Shown here: positions 25,555-34,154 of the stretch, in pieces
Layout: every line of letters begins with the position of its first letter
Numbering within the stretch: position 1 is the stretch's first letter
Assembly (NCBI GenBank): GCA_964429855.1
Contig: CAYSDM010000002.1
Coordinates: 124,001-188,000, forward strand
Direction: 5' to 3'
DNA from: CALLMM01 sp964429855
Lineage (GTDB): Bacteria > Armatimonadota > Chthonomonadetes > Chthonomonadales > CAJBBX01
DNA: 64,000 bases
Notes under the pieces: model-generated
The model's database searches: none
What the model saw: only the letters and a program-made list of their open reading frames with translations
Told to the model about the DNA's origin: nothing
Program-made: the position numbers and the translations under genes

Positions 25555-26724
25555 ATGCTTATCATCGGCTTGATGTCCGGCACTTCGGCGGACGGCATTG
25601 ACGCCGCGCTGACGGAGATCATCGGCGAAGGGCGACAGACTCGAATCGCGCTCCGGCATTTCCTCTGCCTGTCGCACTCTCCCTCCATGCGCGACGCCAT
25701 TCTGCGCCTGTGCGATCCGCGTACCGCCACCGTTCCCGATCTCTGCGTCCTCCATTTCGCGCTGGGAGAGAGATTTGCGGAGGCGGCGCAGGCGGTGGCG
25801 GATGCCGCCGGCATCTCGCTGGCGCAGGTGGATGCCATCGCCTCGCACGGTCAGACCGTCTGGCATCAGCCCTCCCCTCTCGCCATTGCCGATACCGCCG
25901 CGAGAGGCACGCTTCAGATCGGCAGCCCCGCCGTCATTGCAGCGCGTACCGGCTGTACGGTCATCTCCGATTTTCGTTCGGCGGATATGGCTTTCGGAGG
26001 TCAGGGCGCGCCGCTGGTTCCCTATGCGGACTGGCTGCTCTTCGCCAGCGACGCCGAAAACCGCGCCGTGCAAAATATCGGAGGAATCGCCAATGTCACC
26101 TTTCTACCGAAAAACGCCACTCTGGAATCGGTGATCGCGTTTGACACCGGTCCGGGAAATATGCTGATAGACGGACTGGCGCGCGCGCTTTCTGGAGGCG
26201 CGAGACAGTATGATGAAGGCGGAGCACTGGCGGCGCAGGGATTGACGCAGGAGACGCTGCTAAGGCGGCTGATGGACGCATGTCGCGACTACCTCGATGC
26301 GCCGATCCCCAAAACGACGGGACGCGAGCGGTTCGGGGAGCCGTTTCTGGCGCAGCTTCTATCGCAGATTCGCGCCGAACGGATATCCGATGCGGATGCG
26401 CTGGCGACCGTCACCGCCTTCACCGCCGAAACCATCGCCCATGCTTACCGGGTCTGGCTTACTCCGCAGGGCGGCGTTCAATCCGTAATCGTGGGAGGAG
26501 GAGGCGTTCACAACGCGACCCTGATGCGGATGCTGCAGGAGCGGCTTGCCCCGGCACGCCTGACGACTCATGCGGAGTTCGGAATTTCGGATGATGCCAA
26601 GGAGGCGGTCGCTTTCGCGCTTCTGGGGTATGAGACTCTGCGGGGACAGCCCGCCAACGTCCCGAAAGCGACCGGCGCGACTCGTCCGGCAATCCTGGGG
26701 AGCATCACGTCGAAGCCAGTCTGA
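25555..26724 (+). CDS. anmK: Anhydro-N-acetylmuramic acid kinase AnmK
   Basis: Phosphorylates and hydrates 1,6-anhydro-MurNAc to MurNAc-6-phosphate in cell-wall recycling. It begins IIGLMSGTSADGIDAAL, the family's ATP-binding signature, and contains ASHGQTVWHQP, VISDFRSADMAFGGQGAPLVP, NIGGIANVTFLP, AFDTGPGNMLIDG and IVGGGGVHNATLM, all typical of AnmK. Length 389 fits (about 370-390). The ribosome binding site is weak. No murQ gene, which would act next, is in the window, but a GlcNAc-kinase-like gene and nanE are 3 kb away. Confidence 0.95.
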   Translation: MLIIGLMSGTSADGIDAALTEIIGEGRQTRIALRHFLCLSHSPSMRDAILRLCDPRTATVPDLCVLHFALGERFAEAAQAVADAAGISLAQVDAIASHGQTVWHQPSPLAIADTAARGTLQIGSPAVIAARTGCTVISDFRSADMAFGGQGAPLVPYADWLLFASDAENRAVQNIGGIANVTFLPKNATLESVIAFDTGPGNMLIDGLARALSGGARQYDEGGALAAQGLTQETLLRRLMDACRDYLDAPIPKTTGRERFGEPFLAQLLSQIRAERISDADALATVTAFTAETIAHAYRVWLTPQGGVQSVIVGGGGVHNATLMRMLQERLAPARLTTHAEFGISDDAKEAVAFALLGYETLRGQPANVPKATGATRPAILGSITSKPV

Positions 26725-26735
26725 GAAGAGCAGTT

Positions 26736-26921
26736 TCAGGGCTGATAGCGGTCGTAGAAGAGAGTGTCGTAGAGCATTTTGCCGAACCAGAGGACGGCAA
26801 AGACCCCGACCAACCCGTTCTTCAGACGCAGGGGGATAGCTTCGGTCGGGCTGGGCAGCAATGCCAGCGTCCATGCCGTCAGGATCAACAGACAGACTTT
26901 ATACAGAAAAGATCGTACCAT
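26736..26921 (-). CDS. Small two-helix membrane protein, unknown function
   Basis: A 61-residue frame with two hydrophobic segments (FLYKVCLLILTAWTLALLPS and LVGVFAVLWFGKMLYDTLF) separated by a short basic loop. It stops 12 bases from the anmK stop on the opposite strand. No ribosome binding site is evident. It could be the last gene of the epimerase transcript. The amphipathic composition and length suggest a real small protein, but no homologue is recognised. Confidence 0.45.
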   Translation of the reverse strand: MVRSFLYKVCLLILTAWTLALLPSPTEAIPLRLKNGLVGVFAVLWFGKMLYDTLFYDRYQP

Positions 26922-27029
26922 CTGACTTCTATGCTATCACCGGCGCACAGAGACAGGACATCCTCTCTCTGTGAAGGATGTAAGGATGTGAGGAGCGCGG
27001 GCAGGACTGCGACTGCCTGCGCTCCGGTT

Positions 27030-27971
27030 CTATAGATCGAGTCTCTTCTTAAAATACGCGACAGTGCGCTCCAATCCCTCCGAAAGCGGCACTTTTGCCT
27101 CCCAGCCCAGCAACGTCTTTGCGCGGGTAATATCCGGCTTGCGCTGTTTGGGGTCGTCGGAGGTCGGGAGCGGTACGAAGACGATCTCGCTCTTGCTGTG
27201 GGTGACTCGTTTAATCTCCTGCGCGAATTCGAGCATCGTGCGCTCATCGGGATTACCGATATTGATCGGACCCGTGTGTTCGGACATCATCAGCCGCCAG
27301 AATCCCTCGATCAGATCGCTGACATAGCAAAATGAGCGCGTCTGTTTGCCGTCGCCATAGACCGTGATCGGCTCGCCGCGCAATGCCTGCCCGATAAAGT
27401 TGGGAACGACGCGCCCATCGTCCAGACGCATCCGCTCGCCATAGGTGTTGAAGATTCGCACGATCCGCACCGGAATGCCGTGATAACGATGATATGCCAT
27501 CGTCATCGCCTCGGCGAACCGCTTCGCCTCATCATAGACGCCGCGTATGCCGACCGGATTGACATTTCCCAGATAGTCTTCCGTCTGAGGATGCACCAGA
27601 GGATCGCCGTAGACCTCCGATGTGGAGGCCAGGAAGAACCGCGCGCGCTTCGCCCGCGCCAGTCCCAGCGCCTTATGGGTTCCCAGCGCGTTGACCTTCA
27701 GGATCTGAATGGGCTTGGTTGGAAAGTCCACCGGACTGGCGGGTGACGCCAGATGGAAGATATAGTCCACCGGACCGTCCAGAAAGATATATTCCGTCAC
27801 GTCGTACTTCAGGAACCGAAAGCGCGGGTTGCCCATCAGGTGGGCGATATTATCGGTGCTTCCGGTGATGAGGTTGTCGAGAACGACCACCTCCATCCCC
27901 TCCGCCAGCAGTCGGTCGCACAGATGCGACCCCAGAAATCCGGCTCCTCCCGTCACCACCGCACGCGGCAT
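27030..27971 (-). CDS. NAD-dependent epimerase/dehydratase, UDP-glucuronate decarboxylase-like
   Basis: An extended short-chain dehydrogenase of 313 residues. Features: VVTGGAGFLGSHL (NAD-binding GxxGxxG), VVVLDNLITGS, FHLASPASPVDF, LASTSEVYGDPLVHPQ, and YDEAKRFAEA (catalytic Tyr-x3-Lys). The combination ASPASPVDF plus STSEVYGDP is characteristic of UDP-glucuronate decarboxylase (UXS, giving UDP-xylose) rather than GalE. It feeds surface polysaccharide synthesis. The ATG at 27971 has AAGGAG 6 bases upstream; the frame extends 13 codons further without a site. It appears to be its own transcription unit with the small membrane protein after it. Confidence 0.88.
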   Translation of the reverse strand: MPRAVVTGGAGFLGSHLCDRLLAEGMEVVVLDNLITGSTDNIAHLMGNPRFRFLKYDVTEYIFLDGPVDYIFHLASPASPVDFPTKPIQILKVNALGTHKALGLARAKRARFFLASTSEVYGDPLVHPQTEDYLGNVNPVGIRGVYDEAKRFAEAMTMAYHRYHGIPVRIVRIFNTYGERMRLDDGRVVPNFIGQALRGEPITVYGDGKQTRSFCYVSDLIEGFWRLMMSEHTGPINIGNPDERTMLEFAQEIKRVTHSKSEIVFVPLPTSDDPKQRKPDITRAKTLLGWEAKVPLSEGLERTVAYFKKRLDL

Positions 27972-28123
27972 ATTGTACTCCTTGGGATTTTGAATTCGCT
28001 GATCATACATCGGTTGTTACGGCGTCTGTCCTCTCTTTTCCGGTCGAATCCATCCGCTGCAACAACAGCGCCGGGTACATTATCGGCACAGACACCCGAA
28101 ACTCCATACGCGGTAACCTCTGG

Positions 28124-29299
28124 CTAACGCTTGCTGGCAGCCTCGTTCAGATAGCGCAGGGCAACCCGACAGAAAAGCTCGACGCCGACCGGCAGGGCGC
28201 GATCCTCGAAATTGAAGGCCGGCGTGTGGATGGGAGCCGTCTCCCCCAGTCCCAGCCGAAACATCGCGCCGGGAGCATAGTCCAGATAGACGGCGAAATC
28301 CTCCGCTCCCATCGAAGAGTGCGGAATCGTGAGGACATTCTCCTCGCCGAGTATCTCCCTTCCCACCTCGGCGATCAGATGATTGATTCCCGGATCGTTC
28401 ATTACCGGCGGCGTTCCCTCATGATAGGCAAACTCGCAGGTAGCGCGCGCTGCCGCGCAGATTCCTTCGACGACCCGGCGAATCCGATCCGGCATGCTTC
28501 GGCGCGTCTCGTTGGAGAGCGTGCGAACGGTTCCCGCCAGATGCGCGGTTGTGGGAATGATATTGTAGGCGGTTCCCGCATGAAACTGCCCGACCGTGAC
28601 GACCACCGAATCGTTGGGATCGGTCTCCCGGCTGACGAGCGTCTGAAGCGACATCACCACCTGCGCGCCGACCACGATGGGGTCCACCGAATGGTGCGGA
28701 TAGGCAGCGTGCGCGCCCTGCCCCCGAATTTGAATGTCAAAGGTATCGGCGGAAGCCATCATCGCGCCGCTGCGCACGCCGATCTGTCCCAGACCGATCT
28801 GGGGCCAGCCATGCAGGGCGATTACGGCGTCTACCCCATCCATGACTCCCTCTTCGCACATGCGATGCGCTCCGCCGACAACCTCCTCCGCAGGCTGGAA
28901 GATAAACCGCACATTCCCCGCCATCTCTTCGCGCAGCGCCGCCAGCGTCTTCGCCGTCCCCAGTAGTATAGTCGTATGTCCGTCATGTCCGCAGGCGTGC
29001 ATCACGCCCGGATTGCGCGAACAGTAGGGGTGATCGCTCTGCTCCTGAATCGGCAGCGCGTCCATATCGGCGCGAATGGCAAGCGTTCTGCCCGGTCGCG
29101 CTCCCTGCAGAGTCGCCACGACTCCGTGTCCGCCCACTCCGGTCTGCACCGTCAGCCCCAGTTGACTCAGCCTCTCCGCAACCAGCGCGGCGGTCTTCTC
29201 CTCATGAAAACTCAATTCAGGATTCTGATGGAGATGACGCCGCGTCTCGATCATCTCCGGCTCGATCTCCTGAATGGCTGCGCGTAAAGTGTCGGGCAT
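28124..29299 (-). CDS. M20 family metallo-amidohydrolase (amino-acylase/hippurate-hydrolase type)
   Basis: A 391-residue M20D peptidase-like enzyme. Zn-site landmarks are HACGHDGHTT (Cys/His), QPAEEVVGGA (Glu pair), and LHGWPQI; the dimerisation domain has GQGAHAAYPHHSVDP and the C-terminus SSMGAEDFAVYL. Such enzymes remove acyl groups from N-acyl amino acids or related amides. The start at 29299 has GGAGG 6 bases upstream, so the first Met of the frame at 29314 is not used. It is divergent from the amino-sugar kinase gene with a 193-base gap between them. Confidence 0.93.
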   Translation of the reverse strand: MPDTLRAAIQEIEPEMIETRRHLHQNPELSFHEEKTAALVAERLSQLGLTVQTGVGGHGVVATLQGARPGRTLAIRADMDALPIQEQSDHPYCSRNPGVMHACGHDGHTTILLGTAKTLAALREEMAGNVRFIFQPAEEVVGGAHRMCEEGVMDGVDAVIALHGWPQIGLGQIGVRSGAMMASADTFDIQIRGQGAHAAYPHHSVDPIVVGAQVVMSLQTLVSRETDPNDSVVVTVGQFHAGTAYNIIPTTAHLAGTVRTLSNETRRSMPDRIRRVVEGICAAARATCEFAYHEGTPPVMNDPGINHLIAEVGREILGEENVLTIPHSSMGAEDFAVYLDYAPGAMFRLGLGETAPIHTPAFNFEDRALPVGVELFCRVALRYLNEAASKR

Positions 29300-29492
29300 G
29301 ACCGCCTCCTGCATCTCGATTTGATTAAACTCTACCCCAAGTTACGGTTTACCGCATCCCATTTCATTCATTACCGGCTGAATCTCTTTTCGCCACTTGC
29401 TGATAACTGTACGGATAACCATGCGCCCCTATCGCGCCGTCAGCATTTTCGAGTAGAATCTGTGCAAAGAAGCCGATAACGCGAGGAAAATT

Positions 29493-30473
29493 ATGCGCTA
29501 TGTGATCGGGGTGGACGGCGGACAGACCAGCACGACCGCCGTTCTGGCGGACGAGCGCGGAAGACTGCGGGGCGTCGGTTACGGCGGACCGGCAAACCAT
29601 ATTCATGAGCCGGGGGGGATTGCGCGCGTTCAGCAGTCGCTCTCCGATGCCATCGCCGGGGCGCGCGCCGCCGCCGGACTACCGGATGCGCCTCTTGCCT
29701 GCGCCTACCTGGGGATGACCGGCACTTCGTCGCAGTTGGAGGAGGTTTGCCGTCCGGCGGTTCCGGCGGAGAAGATGACGCTGGGACACGACAGCCTGAT
29801 CGCCCTCTACTCGATCACCTTCGGCGGTCCCGGCGTGGCGGTGATCGGCGGCACGGGATCGGTGGGATTCGGACGCAATTCGCAGGGCAGAACGGCGAAA
29901 GTCGGCGGCTGGGGCTACCTGATGGGAGACGAGGGCAGCGGTTACTGGATCGCCCTGCGGGCGCTCTGCGCCGCGACACGCGCCGCCGATGGACGCGCCC
30001 CGCAAACCAACATCACACGACGCCTTCTGGAGCCGTTAAACCTCTCCTCGCTTTCGCAACTGCATCGGTTTCTCTATTCGGGCAGCCTCTCCCGACCGGA
30101 TATAGCGTCGCTCTCTCTCAGCGTGAGTCAGGCGGCGGAAGAGGGCGACAGGACCGCCCGGCGAATTCTGCGCGACGCCGGGAGAGAACTCGGACAGCTT
30201 GCCTGCGGGGTGATTCGCGCGTTAAAGATGCGCGCGGAGCCGGCGGAGGTCGGGATGGTGGGCGGGGTTTTCCGGGCAGGCGCGTGGGTGCGCGTGCCGT
30301 TCGCGCAGACTGTCCTGCGCCACGCGCCGCAGGCGCAGATACTTCTCCCGCGTATCCCGGCGGCGGCGGCAGCCTGTCTGCTTGCGCTGGAGGAGATCGG
30401 CGTCGCCGTCCATGAGGCGGTGATATCGCAGGTGCGCGATTCTCTCCCTCAAATCGGAACCATCAAGGAGTAA
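29493..30473 (+). CDS. BadF/BcrA-type ATPase, N-acetylglucosamine kinase-like
   Basis: A 326-residue ASKHA-fold kinase. It has VIGVDGGQTSTTAVLAD (phosphate 1), VAVIGGTGSVGFG (phosphate 2), GGWGYLMGDEGSGYWIALRAL and VGMVGGVFRAG (adenosine). The GDEGSGYWIA block is typical of eukaryote-type GlcNAc kinases in the BadF family. It would give GlcNAc-6-phosphate. The start has GAGGAAA 5 bases upstream. It is followed after 3 bases by nanE, whose ribosome binding site lies in its last codons, so the two are an operon for amino-sugar use. Confidence 0.85.
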   Translation: MRYVIGVDGGQTSTTAVLADERGRLRGVGYGGPANHIHEPGGIARVQQSLSDAIAGARAAAGLPDAPLACAYLGMTGTSSQLEEVCRPAVPAEKMTLGHDSLIALYSITFGGPGVAVIGGTGSVGFGRNSQGRTAKVGGWGYLMGDEGSGYWIALRALCAATRAADGRAPQTNITRRLLEPLNLSSLSQLHRFLYSGSLSRPDIASLSLSVSQAAEEGDRTARRILRDAGRELGQLACGVIRALKMRAEPAEVGMVGGVFRAGAWVRVPFAQTVLRHAPQAQILLPRIPAAAAACLLALEEIGVAVHEAVISQVRDSLPQIGTIKE

Positions 30474-30476
30474 GAG

Positions 30477-31166
30477 ATGTCTGCATGGATCGAAACGCTG
30501 CGTGGCGGGCTGGTGGTCTCCTGTCAGGCGGCTCCCGGCAGCCCGCTGGACTCCCCGGAGATACTGGCGGCGATGGCGCGCTGTGCGGAGCTATCGGGCG
30601 CGGTCGGCATCCGCGCCAACTATGCCCGGAATATCCGCGCCATCGCGCAGGCTGTCCGACTGCCCATCATCGGGATCAAGAAACGCGAGGTTCCCGGCTA
30701 TGAGGTCTATATTACACCGGAGTATAAGGACGCATTGGAGGCGGCACAGGCGGGAGCGCAGATCATCGCGCTGGACGCTACCCCTCGTCCCCGCCCCGGT
30801 TCAGACAATTTCGCCGCCCTGACGCGACGCATTCACTCGGAGTTGGATCGGCGGGTGATGGCGGACATCTCCACCTACGAGGAGGGCATCGCCGCGGCGG
30901 AAGCGGGAGCGGACATCATCGCTACCACCCTGAGCGGCTATACCACAGAGACCGCCACCAGCAAGGCGCGCGGTCCCGATCTGGAGCTTGTCGCCCGTCT
31001 CAGCGATGCCCTGAAGCCGCTGCCGGTCATCTGCGAGGGGCGAATCCATACCCCGCAACAGGCGCGGGATGCGCTGGAGGCAGGCGCGTTCGCCGTGGTG
31101 GTGGGAACCGCCATCACCGCCACTGACTGGATCGCGGCGCAGTTCGCCCGGGCGCTGTCCCGATAA
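30477..31166 (+). CDS. nanE: N-acetylmannosamine-6-phosphate 2-epimerase NanE
   Basis: Converts ManNAc-6-phosphate to GlcNAc-6-phosphate. A 229-residue TIM barrel with GGLVVSCQAAPGSPLDSP at the N-terminus, GIRANYARNIRAI, LPIIGIKKREVPGYEVYITP, QIIALDATPRPRP, MADISTYEEGIAAAEAGADI, TTLSGYT and VICEGRIHTPQQA: the full family set. Start has AAGGAG overlapping the end of the upstream kinase. Together with the kinase and anmK it suggests recycling of wall-derived or host amino sugars; no sialate lyase (nanA) is in the window. Confidence 0.95.
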   Translation: MSAWIETLRGGLVVSCQAAPGSPLDSPEILAAMARCAELSGAVGIRANYARNIRAIAQAVRLPIIGIKKREVPGYEVYITPEYKDALEAAQAGAQIIALDATPRPRPGSDNFAALTRRIHSELDRRVMADISTYEEGIAAAEAGADIIATTLSGYTTETATSKARGPDLELVARLSDALKPLPVICEGRIHTPQQARDALEAGAFAVVVGTAITATDWIAAQFARALSR

Positions 31167-31273
31167 TCCAAGCCTCTTCCCTCTTCCAAAATGGGACTTT
31201 CGGCTCATGCGCACAGAAGACCCATGCGCTAAAATGGGGTTACCGTGATACGCGGAAGGAAAAGGAGAGAGAC

Positions 31274-31651
31274 ATGATTCCTGACGTGACGAATTCCTAC
31301 CGTAAACCGTACCTGCCCCGTTACATTGCGCGCGCGGTGGCGCTTCTCTGGGGGGCGTGGTGGACCTTCTTCGGAATCGCCTCCACCATTGATAGTTCGA
31401 CTCCGCAGCAGATTTTGACTGCATCCGCCATTATCATCCCGCTCTTTATGGGCAGCGTTTTGATTCCCTGGAAGTGGGAGAAACCGGGCGGCGCGCTGCT
31501 GATGCTGGAGGGGTTCGCCATCTTTATCGCCTATGCGCGGATATCCTCCCGTCCCGTGCTGCCATCCACTGCCGTCTTCGTCCTGGGCTTGATGGCGCTG
31601 CCACTGCTGCTGTGCGGTTTAACGTTCCTGCTCAGTCCTCCGCAGGAGTAG
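31274..31651 (+). CDS. Small four-helix membrane protein, unknown function
   Basis: A 125-residue protein with four hydrophobic segments: about residues 17-37, 48-66, 73-90 and 98-119. It starts with a good AAGGAGAG site 7 bases before the ATG. Its last 20 bases overlap, tail to tail, the DUF512 gene on the other strand. I do not recognise the family, although similar short proteins are often left as DUFs in these phyla. Confidence 0.6.
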   Translation: MIPDVTNSYRKPYLPRYIARAVALLWGAWWTFFGIASTIDSSTPQQILTASAIIIPLFMGSVLIPWKWEKPGGALLMLEGFAIFIAYARISSRPVLPSTAVFVLGLMALPLLLCGLTFLLSPPQE

Positions 31652-33068
31652 CCGGACTGGAAGACGGGCGCTCCTCCATCCTCCAGCGATTTTCGGAAGA
31701 GCGGCGTCGGCGACCGGGGGCAATCAGTCCCATCGCCTCCGCCAGATCGGTGGGTTTTGTTCCGACAACGCGCACCTCGCGCCCGGTCTCCCGGCGGATG
31801 TCCTCAACGGTAAAGTCGTCCAGAAAAAGGCGATCATCGCGCAGACAGATGGAGGGCAGGTAGAGCGTCTCGCGTACCGGGAAGTCCGCCAGTTGCTCCA
31901 GAAGATCGGTCGCGGTGATCAGTCCGGCGATATTGATGCTGCCGCCGAAGAAGCGATTTTTCACCACGCAGACATTCACCTCCACGCCCTCGATTCGGTT
32001 CCATTGAGCCGCCAGTTCCTGCACGATCTGCGCCGGAAGCTCGGCGGTGACCAGCGTGGCGGAGATGGGAGTCGGCGCGCAAGCAGGCAGCCTTCGCGCC
32101 AGTTTCGCGGCATCATCCAGAAAGAGCCGAACCGTGCCGATCCCGTCCTCCAGTTGCGGAAACTCTTCGTAGTGCGCGGTTCCCGGCATCGGTTTTTCCG
32201 CCAGAAAGTACCACTCATCCGACAGCCAGGCGAAGCGCGTGCCCATCTCCTTTCGGAACCGCCGCGCCTGCCGGTCTATCGTAAGGATCATCTCCGCGGC
32301 ATAATCGCGGCTGGCGGTCGTCAGCTTCGGCAGACGTTCCCGAAACTTCGTCAGTCCGACCGGAACAATCGCTGCCGATAGAACTCCGCAGCGTTTGCCG
32401 GAGAGAGTCGGGTGCAGATGCGCCAGCGCGGTAAGCGTCTCCTGCAGTCTCTCGCCATCGTTCAGCCCCGGACAGAGAACGATCTGCGCGTGAACGTCAA
32501 TGCGGCTGTCCGCCAGTTCGCAAAGCTGCGGGAGAATGGGAGCGGGTTCGGGACGCCCCAGCAGACGGGCGCGCAGTTCGGGATCGGTCGCATGCACGGA
32601 GACATAGAGCGGGGAGAGCTTCTGCTCCTTGATTCGCTCCCACTCCTGCGGGGTCAGGTTGGTCAGCGTCACGTAGTTGCCGTGCATGAACGACAGGCGG
32701 AAATCGTCGTCCATCAGATAGAGCGTCTTGCGCATCCGCTTCGGCATCTGGTGAATAAAGCAGAAGACACACCTGTTGTTGCAGGTGTGTATCTTGTCGC
32801 CGAGGTCGTGCAGGAAGGTTAAGCCCGGAGTCTCTCCCTCCGGCACGCGCACCGCCGCTACATACCGCTTCCCGTCGCGTTCCAGCACGATCTTCAGGCG
32901 GCTCTCTGCGGAGTGGAACTGATAGTCCAGAATGTCCAGGATCGGCTTGCCGTTGATCTCGCGCAGCAGATCCCCGACGGCGATTCCGGCGCGCGCCGCC
33001 GCGCTCCCCGACTCCACCGCCATCACCGTTAACGCTCCCGGCGGGTTTTTCACAAGTAGTTCGGACAT
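31632..33068 (-). CDS. DUF512 family protein (PDZ plus radical-SAM-like)
   Basis: A 478-residue protein: an N-terminal PDZ-like domain (GSAAARAGIAVGDLLREING), a radical-SAM-type CxxxCxxC cluster in TCNNRCVFCFIHQMP, then the DUF512 region with LYVSVHATDP, LCPGLNDGERL, VVKNRFFGGSINIAGL, LPSICLRDDRLFLDD. The family is conserved in many anaerobic and deep-branching bacteria, with unknown reaction. A TATAAT lies only 8 bases before the ATG, so the transcript would have almost no leader. Its 3' end overlaps the small membrane gene on the other strand by 20 bases. An internal ATG (16 codons in) is another possible start. Confidence 0.9.
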   Translation of the reverse strand: MSELLVKNPPGALTVMAVESGSAAARAGIAVGDLLREINGKPILDILDYQFHSAESRLKIVLERDGKRYVAAVRVPEGETPGLTFLHDLGDKIHTCNNRCVFCFIHQMPKRMRKTLYLMDDDFRLSFMHGNYVTLTNLTPQEWERIKEQKLSPLYVSVHATDPELRARLLGRPEPAPILPQLCELADSRIDVHAQIVLCPGLNDGERLQETLTALAHLHPTLSGKRCGVLSAAIVPVGLTKFRERLPKLTTASRDYAAEMILTIDRQARRFRKEMGTRFAWLSDEWYFLAEKPMPGTAHYEEFPQLEDGIGTVRLFLDDAAKLARRLPACAPTPISATLVTAELPAQIVQELAAQWNRIEGVEVNVCVVKNRFFGGSINIAGLITATDLLEQLADFPVRETLYLPSICLRDDRLFLDDFTVEDIRRETGREVRVVGTKPTDLAEAMGLIAPGRRRRSSENRWRMEERPSSSPATPAED

Positions 33069-33076
33069 AACGGGTA

Positions 33077-33082
33077 ATTATA
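33077..33082 (-). promoter_or_regulatory. TATAAT -10 immediately upstream of the DUF512 gene
   Basis: On the minus strand TATAAT is followed by 8 bases and then the start ATG (33068-33066). With the usual spacing transcription would begin within about two bases of the start codon. No -35 is recognisable because the region upstream is a large GC-rich hairpin. Confidence 0.45.
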
Positions 33083-33086
33083 GCAC

Positions 33087-33121
33087 GCGCAGGCGGGCAT
33101 CGCAGGGATGCCCGCCTGCGC
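33087..33121. other. Perfect 15-bp stem hairpin between the PhyH and DUF512 genes
   Basis: GCGCAGGCGGGCATC (33087-33101), loop GCAGG, then the exact complement (33107-33121). It lies 21 bases after the PhyH stop on the minus strand and 5 bases upstream of the -10 of the DUF512 gene. It probably ends or protects the PhyH transcript; there is no U-tract. Confidence 0.65.
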
Positions 33122-33142
33122 ACCACCGACTTTCGCCTTCTC

Positions 33143-34069
33143 TCAGCCTTCCCAGCGCTGCATCCATGGACCGGAGACACGGGTGGAGAACTCCTCCTTC
33201 GGAGTCTCCAGCATCGCGTCGGCGATGCGGTTCTGCTTGCCCCAGTTTTCCCAGTCGGGACGATAGTCGGGATCACGGGCGGTTCGCATCAGAATGCAGT
33301 CCTTGATCCCCTCGAACCCGGACGGCTCCTCCGGTCGCTGCCAGCGCAGGTCAATACTCCACCGCACCCGATCCGAACGGTTCTCCGTGCTGCGGTGCGG
33401 GATCAACTGATTGATCAGCAGCACCGAGCCGCGCTTCATCTCGCAGGTGACCCGCTCCCCCTCCGGAAGCTCCTCCTCCGGGATGTAGAGGTACCAGGAA
33501 TCCTTATGCCCCCGTGTGTTCTCCAGACGATGGCGAAAGACCTGTCCAGAGCGATGACCGCCGCGAATCACCTCCAGCGTTCCATTCACGGCATTGGCGT
33601 CCACCAGCGGAATCCAGGCGGTCGGCTGCAGAGTGGCGTGGCACCCTTCAGCAAGATAGGCGGTATCCTGATGCCAGGGAACGGTCACCAGCGGGTTATG
33701 CGGGGTCTTGGAGCGCAGATTCCAGACCGGATGCCCGGCAACCTCCGGTCCAAGGATCTGCGCGATGATGTCCAGCAGGCGCGGAGTTTCCCACAGATGC
33801 GCCAGCGCCGGTCCCAGGATTCCCCCGATGTGGATCAGCACTGCCGCGCCCGGATACTCCTTCTCCAGCAGGGTCAGCCTGTTCTCAAAATCTGCTCCCT
33901 CATGACGGTTCTGTATCTTACCGGCGGCATAGAGGCGCTGCGCCAGTCCCTCGACCAGACCGCTGATCTCGGATATGACAGGCTCCAGTTCCTTCGGGCG
34001 AAAGAAGTCCGGCAGAATCAAAAAGCCATCGTGCATATACTGCTCAAGCTGCCCTTCTGAGAGCGGCAT
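33143..34069 (-). CDS. Phytanoyl-CoA dioxygenase (PhyH) family protein, second copy
   Basis: A 308-residue Fe/2-oxoglutarate dioxygenase. It shows VPWHQDTAYL (HxD ligands), NAVNGTLEVIRGGHRSGQV, INQLIPHRSTENRSDRVRW (distal His and the 2-oxoglutarate-binding Arg). The N-terminus LSEGQLEQYMHDGFLILPDFF is the standard PhyH opening. The start ATG at 34069 has GGAGAAGAGG just upstream; the frame is open 14 codons further without a site. It lies 85 bases downstream of a secreted putative glycosidase-like gene and is probably co-transcribed with it. Substrate unknown; clearly not a recent duplicate of the 22266 gene. Confidence 0.88.
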   Translation of the reverse strand: MPLSEGQLEQYMHDGFLILPDFFRPKELEPVISEISGLVEGLAQRLYAAGKIQNRHEGADFENRLTLLEKEYPGAAVLIHIGGILGPALAHLWETPRLLDIIAQILGPEVAGHPVWNLRSKTPHNPLVTVPWHQDTAYLAEGCHATLQPTAWIPLVDANAVNGTLEVIRGGHRSGQVFRHRLENTRGHKDSWYLYIPEEELPEGERVTCEMKRGSVLLINQLIPHRSTENRSDRVRWSIDLRWQRPEEPSGFEGIKDCILMRTARDPDYRPDWENWGKQNRIADAMLETPKEEFSTRVSGPWMQRWEG

Positions 34070-34154
34070 CCTCTTCTCCTTCGTTCGGGTTGTTGGTGGG
34101 TCATTGCGCATTCATCGGCGGAACTCCTGCCGAGACGGACACTCCTTCCATCTC

